A program made the translations under genes and the position numbers. A DNA stretch of 64,000 nt from Clostridia bacterium (GTDB lineage Bacteria > Bacillota > Clostridia > TANB77 > CAG-508). Where the stretch lies: contig JAGALX010000008.1 in NCBI GenBank assembly GCA_017625035.1, positions 16,105 to 80,104 of the forward strand, in the 5' to 3' direction. Position 1 is the stretch's first letter. Each line of letters opens with the position of its first letter. Shown here piece after piece: positions 36,265 to 45,264 of the stretch. The notes beneath the pieces were generated by a model, which saw nothing but the letters and a program-made list of their open reading frames with translations, had not been told where the DNA came from and searched no databases.

Positions 36265-36498
36265 ATGAAGAAGCAAGAAGAAAGTAATCAGGGAAATAGA
36301 TTAGGAAAGAACTTGAACTATAAAGAAGGGGAAAGAGAATTAACTATAACTGTTGGAAAATCAGGTGATGGGTATCCTACTGGGAAAATGAATATACCAT
36401 ATCAATGGTTTAAGGAGTTAAATTTAGAGCCAAAGCAAAAGAATGTTATTGCAAAATGTGAAAATGGAGAAATTATAATTAGAAAAAATAATAACTAA
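36265..36498 (+). CDS. Small AbrB/MazE-like protein
   Basis: 77 residues. The segment PTGKMNIPYQWFKELNLEPKQKNVIAKCENGEIIIRK resembles the swapped-hairpin AbrB/SpoVT DNA-binding fold. AGGGAG precedes the ATG and a terminator follows. Likely a transcription factor or antitoxin-like protein; there is no toxin partner next to it. Confidence 0.5.
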   Translation: MKKQEESNQGNRLGKNLNYKEGERELTITVGKSGDGYPTGKMNIPYQWFKELNLEPKQKNVIAKCENGEIIIRKNNN

Positions 36499-36505
36499 TA
36501 AACAA

Positions 36506-36537
36506 GTCTTAGAGCATATAAAAGCTCTAGGATTTTT
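36506..36537 (+). terminator. Terminator after the AbrB-like gene
   Basis: CTTAGAGC pairs with GCTCTAGG around an A-rich loop, then TTTTTT. Confidence 0.75.
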
Positions 36538-36544
36538 TATTAGA

Positions 36545-36574
36545 TTGACAACACGCACCGTGTTATGCTATAAT
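36545..36574 (+). promoter_or_regulatory. Consensus promoter with palindromic operator
   Basis: TTGACA (36545-36550), an 18-base spacer, and TATAAT (36569-36574). The spacer contains the palindrome AACACGCACCGTGTT (36550-36564), a likely repressor site. It drives the Ig-like surface protein gene. Confidence 0.75.
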
Positions 36575-36639
36575 AGAATTAATAAAATAATATATGATAT
36601 AATAGCTCTAATAAAAATTGTTGAAGGAAGTGAAGGTAA

Positions 36640-37533
36640 ATGAAAAAGTCAAAAATTATAGTAGGTATTACAATAGGAATTTCAATAATAGCAATAGGGA
36701 CAGGTATTACATATTATGTTTTAACTAAAAATGAAAATAAAGCAATAGCTCATATAAAACAGGACTTAGAAAATAAACTAACTTTAGAGAATAGAGCATA
36801 TGAGTATGGAAGTGAAATTACATTACAAGAATTAAATTTAGATAGTAATGTGCAAGTTTATATAAATAATCAAGAATTAAACGATATATATAAATTTGCA
36901 GAAGTAGGAGAATATAATTTAAAAGCAGAAATTAGTCAAACATACAAAAACTTCTTAAATAAAGAAGAAATAATTACTGCTGAAAAAGAAGCAACTATAA
37001 AAATTGAAGATACTAAAAATCCAATTATTGAGGGAGTATCTGATAAGGAAATAACTGAAGGAGATACAATAGATTTAAAACAAGGAATTACAGCAAAAGA
37101 CGAAATAGACGGAGACTTAGAGATTATTGTTGAAGGAGAAGTAGATACCAGCAAAGTAGGAGAATACGAAATAAAAGTAAAAGCTACGGATAAAAATAAT
37201 AACTCTACTGAAGCAATATATAAAGTTAAAGTGAATGCTAAACCTGAAGAAGTAGTAGAAAGTACTACTGTAATTTCATCAAAGCAAAGTACACAAACTT
37301 CGACAAATAAATCAAGTAATAGCACAACAAATAATAATACAGCAAATACAACTGATAAAGCAACAAATAATAGTAATACAAATAACAAAATGAATAACAC
37401 TACAGGAAGTACATCAAATGAATCAACAACATCAGAAGAACAGAAAACTTATCAAGGCACAATGTATGGAACAAAGCATTATTTTCAAGACAGAGGAGAA
37501 AATGGTAATTATGAAGAGACATTTTCATGGTAA
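36640..37533 (+). CDS. Membrane-anchored surface protein with Ig-like (DUF5011) domain
   Basis: 297 residues. An N-terminal membrane helix (IIVGITIGISIIAIGTGITYYVL) is followed by an extracellular region. A DUF5011/bacterial Ig-like domain spans ~125-205 (NPIIEGVSDKEITEGDTIDL, DEIDGDLEIIVEGEVDTSKVGEYEIKVKATDKN). A long Asn/Thr/Ser linker follows, then a short unique tail (TMYGTKHYFQDRG). No LPXTG. Probably surface-displayed ICE cargo. Confidence 0.75.
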   Translation: MKKSKIIVGITIGISIIAIGTGITYYVLTKNENKAIAHIKQDLENKLTLENRAYEYGSEITLQELNLDSNVQVYINNQELNDIYKFAEVGEYNLKAEISQTYKNFLNKEEIITAEKEATIKIEDTKNPIIEGVSDKEITEGDTIDLKQGITAKDEIDGDLEIIVEGEVDTSKVGEYEIKVKATDKNNNSTEAIYKVKVNAKPEEVVESTTVISSKQSTQTSTNKSSNSTTNNNTANTTDKATNNSNTNNKMNNTTGSTSNESTTSEEQKTYQGTMYGTKHYFQDRGENGNYEETFSW

Positions 37534-37680
37534 ATAAAAAGTATCGTTCAGAGAAACAAGAAAAAAGATAAAGTGAAAGTAAGAAATGGAATGAATAATA
37601 AATGTAAAGAATTTATCAATTATAAAAGTGAAAATAATTATAAAAATTTCAGAATCAATAAATAAAGGAGAAATTAAAAA

Positions 37681-38823
37681 ATGGAAGAGAAAAGGTCAAA
37701 ATTGTTAATAACCGTTTTTTGTATAATATTTATTATAGCTTCAATCACATTAATATTAACATATTCACATATTAAGTCTTCAAGAAAAAAGGAAAATATT
37801 GCAAATGACACTAATAGTAAGATTGAAAATGAAACATCTATAGGAGAAACAGCGGAAACAGAGGAGATTAATCTATATGATTATAAAAATCCAATTATTC
37901 CAGAAGGTTTCAAAAAAGTAGAAACAGCTATAGCTAGTTGGAATTTAGATGAGAATGGTTGCCCAGTTGGTTGGAATAATGGGTTAGTTATAGAAGATAA
38001 TGATGGAAATCAGTTCGTCTGGATACCAGTAAAAAACATAAATGAATTGAAAAGAAAAGATGGCTATTATTCAGGTGGGAAACAAGACTATGTTAATAAT
38101 TGTAAAGAGGCTGATGATGTAAATAGTACAGTTGAATCAAAAGCGTTATATGAAAGTATAAGGAAATATAAGGGATTTTATATAGCAAGATATGAAGCTG
38201 GGATAGAAAATGAATTAAGAAAAAATGTGCAAGATGGAACTATAAAACCATTATCTAAGCAAGATGTATATGTATGGAATAAGATTCGTTGGGGTTCTGC
38301 ATATGATTATGCTTTAGATGGAGTACAGGGAAGTGATAAAGCAGATGGAGCTGTAAAAGTAGCTCGCTCTATGTATCCTAATGTAGAACAATTAAGAACA
38401 TACAATTTACCATCAGACTTAACAAATACAACAGGTGTAATATCTACATTATGCTATGGTATTCAATGGGATCTTGTTATTGAATTTATGGAAGATGTAA
38501 AAAATACATATACTAACAATAAATATGTAGAAGATAGTACTGATATGGGGTGGTTTGGACTAAATTCAAAATCAAAGTTACAACTAACAGGAACAAATCT
38601 AAATGGAAATGAAAGCAATTGTGTTAAAAATATATATGATATGGCAGGGAATATATATGAGTGGACTATGGAATCATATAAGGATAACTATAGAATATAT
38701 AGAGGTGGAATGTATGAAATGGGAAATCAAAAAGTATCTGCTTCTACTAGAGGACATTCTATTCCAGATGGTTTTGGAGGGTATCCATATGTGGGATTTA
38801 GAGTAGCTTTATATTTAAAATAA
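37681..38823 (+). CDS. SUMF1/formylglycine-generating-enzyme-fold surface protein
   Basis: 380 residues. An N-terminal membrane anchor (ITVFCIIFIIASITLILTY), then a SUMF1-like (C-type-lectin fold) domain with FVWIPVKN, YKGFYIARYEAGI, GVISTLCYGIQWD, NIYDMAGNIYEWTMES and the end YVGFRVAL. Catalytic FGE cysteines are not evident, so this is likely a binding domain on the cell surface. Its position next to the Ig-like protein suggests a cell-contact role during conjugation, which is speculative. Confidence 0.75.
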   Translation: MEEKRSKLLITVFCIIFIIASITLILTYSHIKSSRKKENIANDTNSKIENETSIGETAETEEINLYDYKNPIIPEGFKKVETAIASWNLDENGCPVGWNNGLVIEDNDGNQFVWIPVKNINELKRKDGYYSGGKQDYVNNCKEADDVNSTVESKALYESIRKYKGFYIARYEAGIENELRKNVQDGTIKPLSKQDVYVWNKIRWGSAYDYALDGVQGSDKADGAVKVARSMYPNVEQLRTYNLPSDLTNTTGVISTLCYGIQWDLVIEFMEDVKNTYTNNKYVEDSTDMGWFGLNSKSKLQLTGTNLNGNESNCVKNIYDMAGNIYEWTMESYKDNYRIYRGGMYEMGNQKVSASTRGHSIPDGFGGYPYVGFRVALYLK

Positions 38824-39018
38824 TAAGAAAATATTTACTTTAAAAAAGTAGTAGGGTAAAATAAATTAGATAATAAGTTAAAAATTATCTGTCTGGTATG
38901 ATATAATCAAAACGACAATTAGTAATTTGTGGAGTTATGCAAAATGCAACTTAAAGTTGGTAGATTTAATCAATTCTAAAATATATAATCTAGCTATAAA
39001 AGGAAAGGTGGTAATACA

Positions 39019-39549
39019 ATGAGGTTTGGTAATAATATACAAAATCTACGAAAATCTAAAAATCTATCACAAGAAGAACTAGCAGAAAAGGTTGGAGTAT
39101 CAAGGCAAAGTATTTCAAAATGGGAATGTGATGAAAGTTATCCTGCATGGAGTAATATTCCTACTTTATGTAACATTTTTCATTGCAATATTAATGATTT
39201 AGTATCAGGCGAAGAACTTGGGAAAATTATGGATTTAGAGAATCTTAAAACAACACCAGTAAAGATTGAAGGCATAGATACTTTAGGTACTATTGCAAAA
39301 ATGAAAGCAATGGATGTTGATACATGCATAAACGATATATTTCCTAAAAATAGTTTTGACCATTTTATAAATATATTAGAAGATTACTATATTAGTAAAC
39401 CTGATGGAATGGAACGCATTAAATGTGCATTGAATGATTGGGATTTAAACGCACGAAAAACTATTATTGTGGATTTAATGAAAAGACTTGAAGAAACTGG
39501 TATTATAATTACTATGAGTAATTTGATAGAATTAGTAGAATTAATATAA
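39019..39549 (+). CDS. XRE-family transcriptional regulator
   Basis: 176 residues. The N-terminal Cro/CI helix-turn-helix (NIQNLRKSKNLSQEELAEKVGVSRQSISKWECDESYP) is clear. The C-terminal ~110 residues have no known fold. AAAGGTGG precedes the ATG. It could regulate neighbouring ICE genes. A hairpin terminator follows. Confidence 0.85.
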   Translation: MRFGNNIQNLRKSKNLSQEELAEKVGVSRQSISKWECDESYPAWSNIPTLCNIFHCNINDLVSGEELGKIMDLENLKTTPVKIEGIDTLGTIAKMKAMDVDTCINDIFPKNSFDHFINILEDYYISKPDGMERIKCALNDWDLNARKTIIVDLMKRLEETGIIITMSNLIELVELI

Positions 39550-39558
39550 TTACAATAT

Positions 39559-39597
39559 AAAGGGTAAATAATTAAGTTGAAATTATTTTCCTTTTTA
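39559..39597 (+). terminator. Terminator after XRE gene
   Basis: AAAGGGTAAATAATT pairs imperfectly with AATTATTTTCCTTT, followed by T-rich sequence. Confidence 0.6.
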
Positions 39598-39643
39598 TTA
39601 ATATAATCGTAACAAGAATTAGTAAGTTGTAGGGAGGATTTAT

Positions 39644-40102
39644 ATGTGTCTTATTTGTGATAGAATCAATATGATTAAAAATGGTACTAATCCATATTTT
39701 GTTAAAGAATTAGAAACTGGTTATGTTGTTATAGGAGATTACCAACATTTTAAAGGATATTCATTATTTCTTTTTAAAGAACACAAAACAGAATTATTTC
39801 AGCTTGATTATTCAACTAAGATGAAGTTTTTAGAGGAAATGTCTGTTGTGGCAGAAGCTGTTTCAAGAGCTTTTAATACTGAAAAAATGAATTATGAATT
39901 GTTGGGAAATGGAGATTCTCATCTTCATTGGCACTTATTTCCGAGAGTAAGTGGAGATATAGAAGAATATGGAAGAAATGGAAAAGGACCAGTTTGGTGG
40001 TACCCAATGGAAAAAATGTATAATGTAGATAATTGCCCTTCAGAGACTGAATTAGTAAATATGAAATCAAAACTATCTGAAGAGTTAGAAAAGGTCCTTT
40101 AA
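39644..40102 (+). CDS. HIT-family nucleotide hydrolase/transferase
   Basis: 152 residues with the histidine triad HLHWHLFPR near residue 91 and the family N-terminus (CLICDRINMIKNGTNPYFVKEL). HIT proteins hydrolyse nucleoside phosphoramidates or dinucleotides. The C-terminal part resembles Firmicute variants (GPVWWYPMEKMY). Likely cargo. AGGGAGG precedes the ATG. Confidence 0.85.
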   Translation: MCLICDRINMIKNGTNPYFVKELETGYVVIGDYQHFKGYSLFLFKEHKTELFQLDYSTKMKFLEEMSVVAEAVSRAFNTEKMNYELLGNGDSHLHWHLFPRVSGDIEEYGRNGKGPVWWYPMEKMYNVDNCPSETELVNMKSKLSEELEKVL

Positions 40103-40129
40103 TTCAAATTGAAAGTGAGGTTAAATACT

Positions 40130-40384
40130 ATGGCAAAATGTGAATATTGTAATAATGATATGTTAAAGAGCAATGGCTGTGATACAGCACAAATTATTTT
40201 AAATGATGGAGAAACTTATGATAGAATTGCAGTTGGAGATGAATATGATTTTTACTATGGAATGGAAGATGAAACACTAAGATGTCATGACTGTAATGCT
40301 TTAATGGGTGAATATCATCATGCAGGCTGTGATTGTGAAATATGTCCTAAATGTCATGAACAGTTAATTTCGTGTGAATGTTAA
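40130..40384 (+). CDS. Small zinc-ribbon-like protein
   Basis: 84 residues with paired cysteines (KCEYCNNDM, RCHDCNAL, CDCEICPKCHEQLISCEC), likely binding one or two zinc ions. The start at 40130 has GTGAGG 8 bases upstream; the longer frame from 40109 lacks such a site. It lies 27 bases after the HIT gene. Confidence 0.65.
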   Translation: MAKCEYCNNDMLKSNGCDTAQIILNDGETYDRIAVGDEYDFYYGMEDETLRCHDCNALMGEYHHAGCDCEICPKCHEQLISCEC

Positions 40385-40482
40385 ATAGTAAATACAAGAG
40401 TTGATTAGTTGAAAATTATCTGTCCTTAATTTATAGAGAAACCTAATACTCCAAAAGAAATATAAACAAAAGTAAAAAACGA

Positions 40483-40537
40483 TTTCAAAATCGTTTCAAA
40501 ATCACTTCATTGTTTTTATAAGAAAAACAATTATAAT
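40483..40537 (+). promoter_or_regulatory. Shared ICE promoter cassette, copy 2 (adhesin)
   Basis: TTTCAAAATCG / TTTCAAAATCAC / TTCATTG repeats at 11-bp pitch, -35 TTGTTT (40510-40515), a 16-base spacer, -10 TATAAT (40532-40537). Confidence 0.8.
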
Positions 40538-40550
40538 TATATTATCAGAT

Positions 40551-40595
40551 ATGAGGAAGTCTTTAATTTATAGGCTTCTTCATTTTTGTTTTTCT
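40551..40595 (+). terminator. Leader terminator/attenuator before the adhesin gene
   Basis: ATGAGGAAG (40551-40559) pairs with CTTCTTCAT (40575-40583), followed by a T-rich tail. Confidence 0.75.
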
Positions 40596-40626
40596 TTTTT
40601 ATAAAAAAATGAAGGAGGGTAAGATT

Positions 40627-43600
40627 ATGAAAAGAAAAATTAAGATAAAGGTATTACTAATATCTTGTATAGCAACATTGTTGACAGCTTGTTTTTGCAA
40701 TACAGCTTTTGCAGAAAGCACAACAATACAATATGATGGGTCTATATCATATCAAGGTTCGACAGTAGGAAATTTTCATGTTGATGGGAGAAGAGCTTTT
40801 TGTATGGATCACGAAAAAACATCGCCATCAAATGGAACAACAGCAGAAACAAGTATTTACACAGATGAAAATGTAATAAAATGTTTGTATTATGGTTGGG
40901 AAGGAGCAGAAGTTTGGTCAGGATTTAATGGAAATAGAAATTATGGTATAGTTGCAACAACTTTAGCATTAGATCACTATGTAAATGGTAGTAATAAAAC
41001 TGTAGCAAGAGACTTTATAGCATTTATTGATTCTGCACCAAAACCAGAAGAATCTTTAAATTTTTCAGAAAATAATTTAAAGGCTACAATTCAAGGCGAT
41101 AAACAGGTAACAAATCAAATTAAGATAACAGGAACAACAGGAATATCACTAAAATTTTCTATTCCAAATGATATAACAATAATATGTGATAATAACAATT
41201 GGTCACAAACTGGAGGAACAGTAGAGCTTAGAGATGGAGATACAATTCATTTTGAAGCACCTATTACTAAAACTGGAAATTGGACTTCAGAGCAAATACC
41301 TAATTCTTATGTATACAATGCTATTTTGAGCAAAACTTCTAATGAAAGTTTACAAAGAGTTGTAAGATTAGGTAAAAAAGATCCTGGTACTTATACTAAT
41401 ATTTCTATTAAATTTGAAGACACAGGAGCTGTAGAAATTCAGAAAAAAGATAGTCAAACAGGAGCTGTAATTCCAAATACAACATTCGATGTAAAAAATA
41501 GCTCTGGGGAAGTAGTAGGTCAAATAAATACAGATTCAAATGGAAAAGGAACATTAAGCAAATTAATAGCAGGAACATACACATTAGTTGAAACTAAAGC
41601 AAATAATGAATATGTATTAGATTCAAATCCTATTCAAGTAAATATTACAGCAGGTACTACTACAACAAAAGAAATAACGAACAATAAAAAACGAGGTGGA
41701 ATTAAGGTATTAAAAGTAGATAAAGACAACCATAAAGTTACTTTAGGAAATGTTGGATTCAAATTATATTCAGAAGAATTTAAAGCATATTTAAAACAAA
41801 ATAACAATAGCTATGAGAGAGTATCTGAAGAGAATGCAACTATTTTTTATACAAATGTAAATGGAGAAGTCACAATAAATAATTTAAGATATGGAAATTA
41901 TAAGTTAAAAGAAGTTGAAACAAACGATTGGTATTCATTAGCAGGAGATACATCATTTACAATAGACAAAACTGAAATACTAAACCTAACAATTGAAAAT
42001 GAATTAAAAAGTGGTTCAATAAAGGTAATAAAAGTTGATAAGGATAATAATGAAGTTAAATTAAAAGATGTTAAATTTGATGTTTATGTAGACAGAAACA
42101 ACAATGGAGTAGCAGAAAGAAACGAATATGTAGATACATTAATTACAGATGAAAATGGAGAAGCTACAACATCAAAATATACTATAAGAGATTATGGGCA
42201 CTTAATATTAGTTGAAACAGAAACACAAGAGGGGTATGTATTAGACAATACACCAAAAACAGTAGTGCTTAAAGAAAATCAAATAACAACTATTATCTTT
42301 GAAAACGAAGCTAAAAAAGGAAAAGGTAAAATCATAAAAACAGATGAATATGACAATACAAAAGTAATAGCAGGAGCAGTCTTTGAAGTTTATGAAGATG
42401 TAAACAAAAATGGAACTATAGAAAAGGGTATAGATAAATTAGTAGATACATTAACAACAGGAAAAGATGGAACTGCAATATCAAAAGATTTGAGAATCGA
42501 TAGAAATTATTTATATATTGAAATAAAAGCTCCTGAAGGATATATACTAGATAACACAGTAAGAATTTTTGAATTAGAATACAATAAAACAATAGATCAC
42601 AATATAGTAAATCGCCCTAAGACAATTCAAATAGAAGTTATAAAAACTGATTCTGAAGATAAAACCATAAAAGTTCCAAACGTAGAATTTACAATTTATG
42701 AAGATACAAATAGAAATGGTAAAATAGATGATGAGGACAAAATAATAGACACAATAACTACAGATGAACATGGAAGAGCAATATCAAAATCTATTGATAC
42801 AGAAGATAAATCAAAAGTATTAAGAGTTGAAAATCAATATATTATAAAAGAAACAAAACACAATATTGCATATAATGAAGAAAATATAGAGCAAGTACTA
42901 GATTTTACTAAATACTTAAAAGATGGAGAATATAAAGAAAATCTAGTAGTAACTTTAAATATAGAAAATAAACCTATAACAACAAAAGTAAATCCTCACA
43001 AGGAAGATAGAGATACACATAAACCTTTAGCAGGAGCAGAATTTGATATTTACGAAGATACAAATGGAAATGATAAATTAGATGAGGAAGATAAAGTAAT
43101 ATTTCATACTGTAACAAAGGAAGATGGTTATTCAGAAGATTTAACTTTTAGATATGGAACATATTTTGTAAAGGAGACAAAAGCTCCAGAAGGATACACT
43201 TTAGATCACGTAATATCAACATTCAAAGTAGTATCACAAGACCAAAAAATAGAAATTAATTTTGCTGATAAAATAATTGAAAATGATGTTAATATATTAA
43301 AAAAGGCAAATAATGATTCTATAAAATATGATATCAAGAAAGACGAAGGTGTTCCAGATACTTATTTTGCACTATACAAAATAGATGAAGATGGAAATAT
43401 AATAGATTTTGCAAAAGATAAATTCGATAATTACATAGGAGAAAAGATAGTAATAGATGGTAAAGAATATTATACTGTAAAAACAGATAAAACAGGAAAT
43501 GTATCAGTAACAGTACCTTATGGAAAATATCTATTTAAAGAAATAAAAACACACGATTTATTCTTAAATGATTCAAAAGATAATATTATAGATGTTTTAG

Positions 43601-44292
43601 ACGATGGGAAACAAGTGACTTTAGAGTTTTTCAATACAGCAGTAAACTTAGAATTAGACATTAGCAAAACAGGAATAAATCAAGCTCAGCCAAACGATAT
43701 TATACGATACGATTTTCCAAACCTAATTAATAAATCAAATGTAGCACTAGATAATTTCACTTGGTGGGATCATCTACCTTCAAAATATACAAAAATCACT
43801 AAGCTATATACAGGAACTTGGAATGAAGATCTAACTTTTAAAGTATATTACAAGACAAATAGACAAGACTATACACAATATGGTTTAGAATACTCTACTT
43901 TAATTAATAATTGCATAGATTTTGAATCATTAGGATTAGACAATGAAGATGATGAATATATAACAGATTTCAAAATAGTATTTGGTACAGTAAAAAGTGG
44001 ATTTTCATTTATAGAAGCACCGTTTATTTTCACAAAAGTGGATTCAGACATAAAAGCAAGTGATGAGTGGACTAATAAAACTAAAATAACAGGACAATAT
44101 ACAGATGTAAATGGAAATATAGTAGAGTTGGAAGATAATGATGAGCATACTACAACTACTTATGGGAAGGAGCTAAAAATTACAACTCTACCTAGAACAG
44201 GAAATGATGGTAATATGATACATTCTATTAAACTAATTTTAATATTTATTCTAATTATAATCGGAATGGTATTTATTAGATATAAAAAATAA
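40627..44292 (+). CDS. LPXTG-anchored thioester/SpaA-repeat adhesin
   Basis: 1221 residues. It has a signal peptide (~1-28), then an N-terminal thioester-type (TQXA) domain with YQGSTVGNFHVDGRRAFCMDH and NYGIVATTLALDHYVNG. Eight or so SpaA/Cna-B-like prealbumin repeats follow, recognisable by E-[IV]-KKxD/KVDKDN starts and KET-KAPEGY-x-LD ends, which commonly form Lys-Asn isopeptide bonds. LPRTG, a hydrophobic helix and RYKK end the protein. A sortase should link it to the wall, and one is encoded in the transfer operon (58256). It likely mediates cell-cell contact for mating. The start at 40627 follows AAGGAGGG. Confidence 0.88.
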   Translation: MKRKIKIKVLLISCIATLLTACFCNTAFAESTTIQYDGSISYQGSTVGNFHVDGRRAFCMDHEKTSPSNGTTAETSIYTDENVIKCLYYGWEGAEVWSGFNGNRNYGIVATTLALDHYVNGSNKTVARDFIAFIDSAPKPEESLNFSENNLKATIQGDKQVTNQIKITGTTGISLKFSIPNDITIICDNNNWSQTGGTVELRDGDTIHFEAPITKTGNWTSEQIPNSYVYNAILSKTSNESLQRVVRLGKKDPGTYTNISIKFEDTGAVEIQKKDSQTGAVIPNTTFDVKNSSGEVVGQINTDSNGKGTLSKLIAGTYTLVETKANNEYVLDSNPIQVNITAGTTTTKEITNNKKRGGIKVLKVDKDNHKVTLGNVGFKLYSEEFKAYLKQNNNSYERVSEENATIFYTNVNGEVTINNLRYGNYKLKEVETNDWYSLAGDTSFTIDKTEILNLTIENELKSGSIKVIKVDKDNNEVKLKDVKFDVYVDRNNNGVAERNEYVDTLITDENGEATTSKYTIRDYGHLILVETETQEGYVLDNTPKTVVLKENQITTIIFENEAKKGKGKIIKTDEYDNTKVIAGAVFEVYEDVNKNGTIEKGIDKLVDTLTTGKDGTAISKDLRIDRNYLYIEIKAPEGYILDNTVRIFELEYNKTIDHNIVNRPKTIQIEVIKTDSEDKTIKVPNVEFTIYEDTNRNGKIDDEDKIIDTITTDEHGRAISKSIDTEDKSKVLRVENQYIIKETKHNIAYNEENIEQVLDFTKYLKDGEYKENLVVTLNIENKPITTKVNPHKEDRDTHKPLAGAEFDIYEDTNGNDKLDEEDKVIFHTVTKEDGYSEDLTFRYGTYFVKETKAPEGYTLDHVISTFKVVSQDQKIEINFADKIIENDVNILKKANNDSIKYDIKKDEGVPDTYFALYKIDEDGNIIDFAKDKFDNYIGEKIVIDGKEYYTVKTDKTGNVSVTVPYGKYLFKEIKTHDLFLNDSKDNIIDVLDDGKQVTLEFFNTAVNLELDISKTGINQAQPNDIIRYDFPNLINKSNVALDNFTWWDHLPSKYTKITKLYTGTWNEDLTFKVYYKTNRQDYTQYGLEYSTLINNCIDFESLGLDNEDDEYITDFKIVFGTVKSGFSFIEAPFIFTKVDSDIKASDEWTNKTKITGQYTDVNGNIVELEDNDEHTTTTYGKELKITTLPRTGNDGNMIHSIKLILIFILIIIGMVFIRYKK

Positions 44293-44318
44293 AAAAGCAA
44301 ATATTTTTATGAAGTGAT

Positions 44319-44362
44319 AATATAAATGTAGATACAAAGAAGTGTTTACATTTATATTTTTT
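44319..44362 (+). terminator. Terminator after the adhesin gene
   Basis: ATATAAATGTA pairs with TACATTTATAT, followed by TTTTTTA. Confidence 0.7.
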
Positions 44363-44384
44363 ACTTAGAAGTTATAGATTATAA

Positions 44385-44413
44385 AAAAACAGAGTACATG
44401 TGTACTCCGTTTT
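44385..44413. terminator. Bidirectional terminator between convergent genes
   Basis: AAAACAGAGTACA pairs with TGTACTCCGTTTT (one mismatch) and has A and T runs on both sides. It serves the minus-strand exported protein gene as well. Confidence 0.75.
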
Positions 44414-44488
44414 AAACAGATGTGAATAAGTAAGATTAATTGTTACTTGTTAATTGATGTTAGCAAAAGCTTGGCTTATGATAGGATA

Positions 44489-44992
44489 TTAGCCGTAAAT
44501 CCAAACTTTTACAAAAACGCTTTGGCCTGATGGAATTCCTCTGAATGTGAGAACTACAGCTGAAGGACTGTCATGGTACATATCAGTTAATTTGCTGGTA
44601 CCATTAGATACAACTCTGACTCCACGGACATTTACATTGCCGTTTGTGTCAGTAAGGTCCATAGACATAGCGCCATTCCAGCTGGAAGAACACTCTATGG
44701 TTACACCCATACCACCTGCACCTGAGGCGCTGGTTGGATAAACAACAATACCAGCAGGACTACCTGAAATGGTCTGTTGAGTATATCCTGAAATAGTACT
44801 TCTCATAACAGATGCTGGTGCAGTAGCACCATTCTCATCTGTGATGGAAACAATACCATCAGAAGTGCATTCCATAGTGTAAGCTGTAGCTTCACAGGAA
44901 TCTACCTCGGATTCTGCTGCAAATGCTGTCATGCCAAAAGACATGAGAAACATAAGTGTTGACATAAAAATGCCTGCGATGAGTTTTTTCAT
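44489..44992 (-). CDS. Secreted hypothetical protein of foreign composition
   Basis: 167 residues. A clear signal peptide (MKKLIAGIFMSTLMFLMSFGMTAFAAES) is followed by a small mature domain rich in Ser/Gly/Val (GAGGMGVTIECSSSWNGAMSMDL; SVFVKVWIYG), likely beta. GC content and codon use are far higher than the surroundings, it lies on the opposite strand, and it has its own terminator. It was probably inserted recently. It uses no CGG. GAGAGG precedes the ATG. No family recognised. Confidence 0.7.
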   Translation of the reverse strand: MKKLIAGIFMSTLMFLMSFGMTAFAAESEVDSCEATAYTMECTSDGIVSITDENGATAPASVMRSTISGYTQQTISGSPAGIVVYPTSASGAGGMGVTIECSSSWNGAMSMDLTDTNGNVNVRGVRVVSNGTSKLTDMYHDSPSAVVLTFRGIPSGQSVFVKVWIYG

Positions 44993-45264
44993 GATAAAGA
45001 CCTCTCTTTCATGTAAAACTTATCCACACCTGTTGTATATTAAAAAGAAAGTAGGTACTTTCTTTCTAATCGAAATAATTTATAGAAACTATAAATCACT
45101 TTTTATATTTATAACACGATTTTTCTTAGAACAATAAAAAAGATAACAAAAGAGTAAAAAAAATAACATAAAAGTAATTTTGTTCCTTTTTTTTATAAAA
45201 AAATATATAATATTTGTAACATTATTATAATATGGAAAGTCAATATTAATAGAAAGGAGGAAAA
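44993..45264. other. Divergent intergenic region
   Basis: About 270 bases between the secreted-protein gene and the sigma-factor gene, AT-rich. TTTGTAAC and TATAAT-like strings at 45210-45235 may be the sigma operon promoter; an ECF-type autoregulated -35 (TGTAAC) is possible but not proven. Confidence 0.3.

Noticed and set aside
36936..37400. 154-residue minus-strand hydrophobic ORF
   Set aside because: Antisense shadow of the Thr/Asn-rich Ig-like protein; low-complexity mirror coding.
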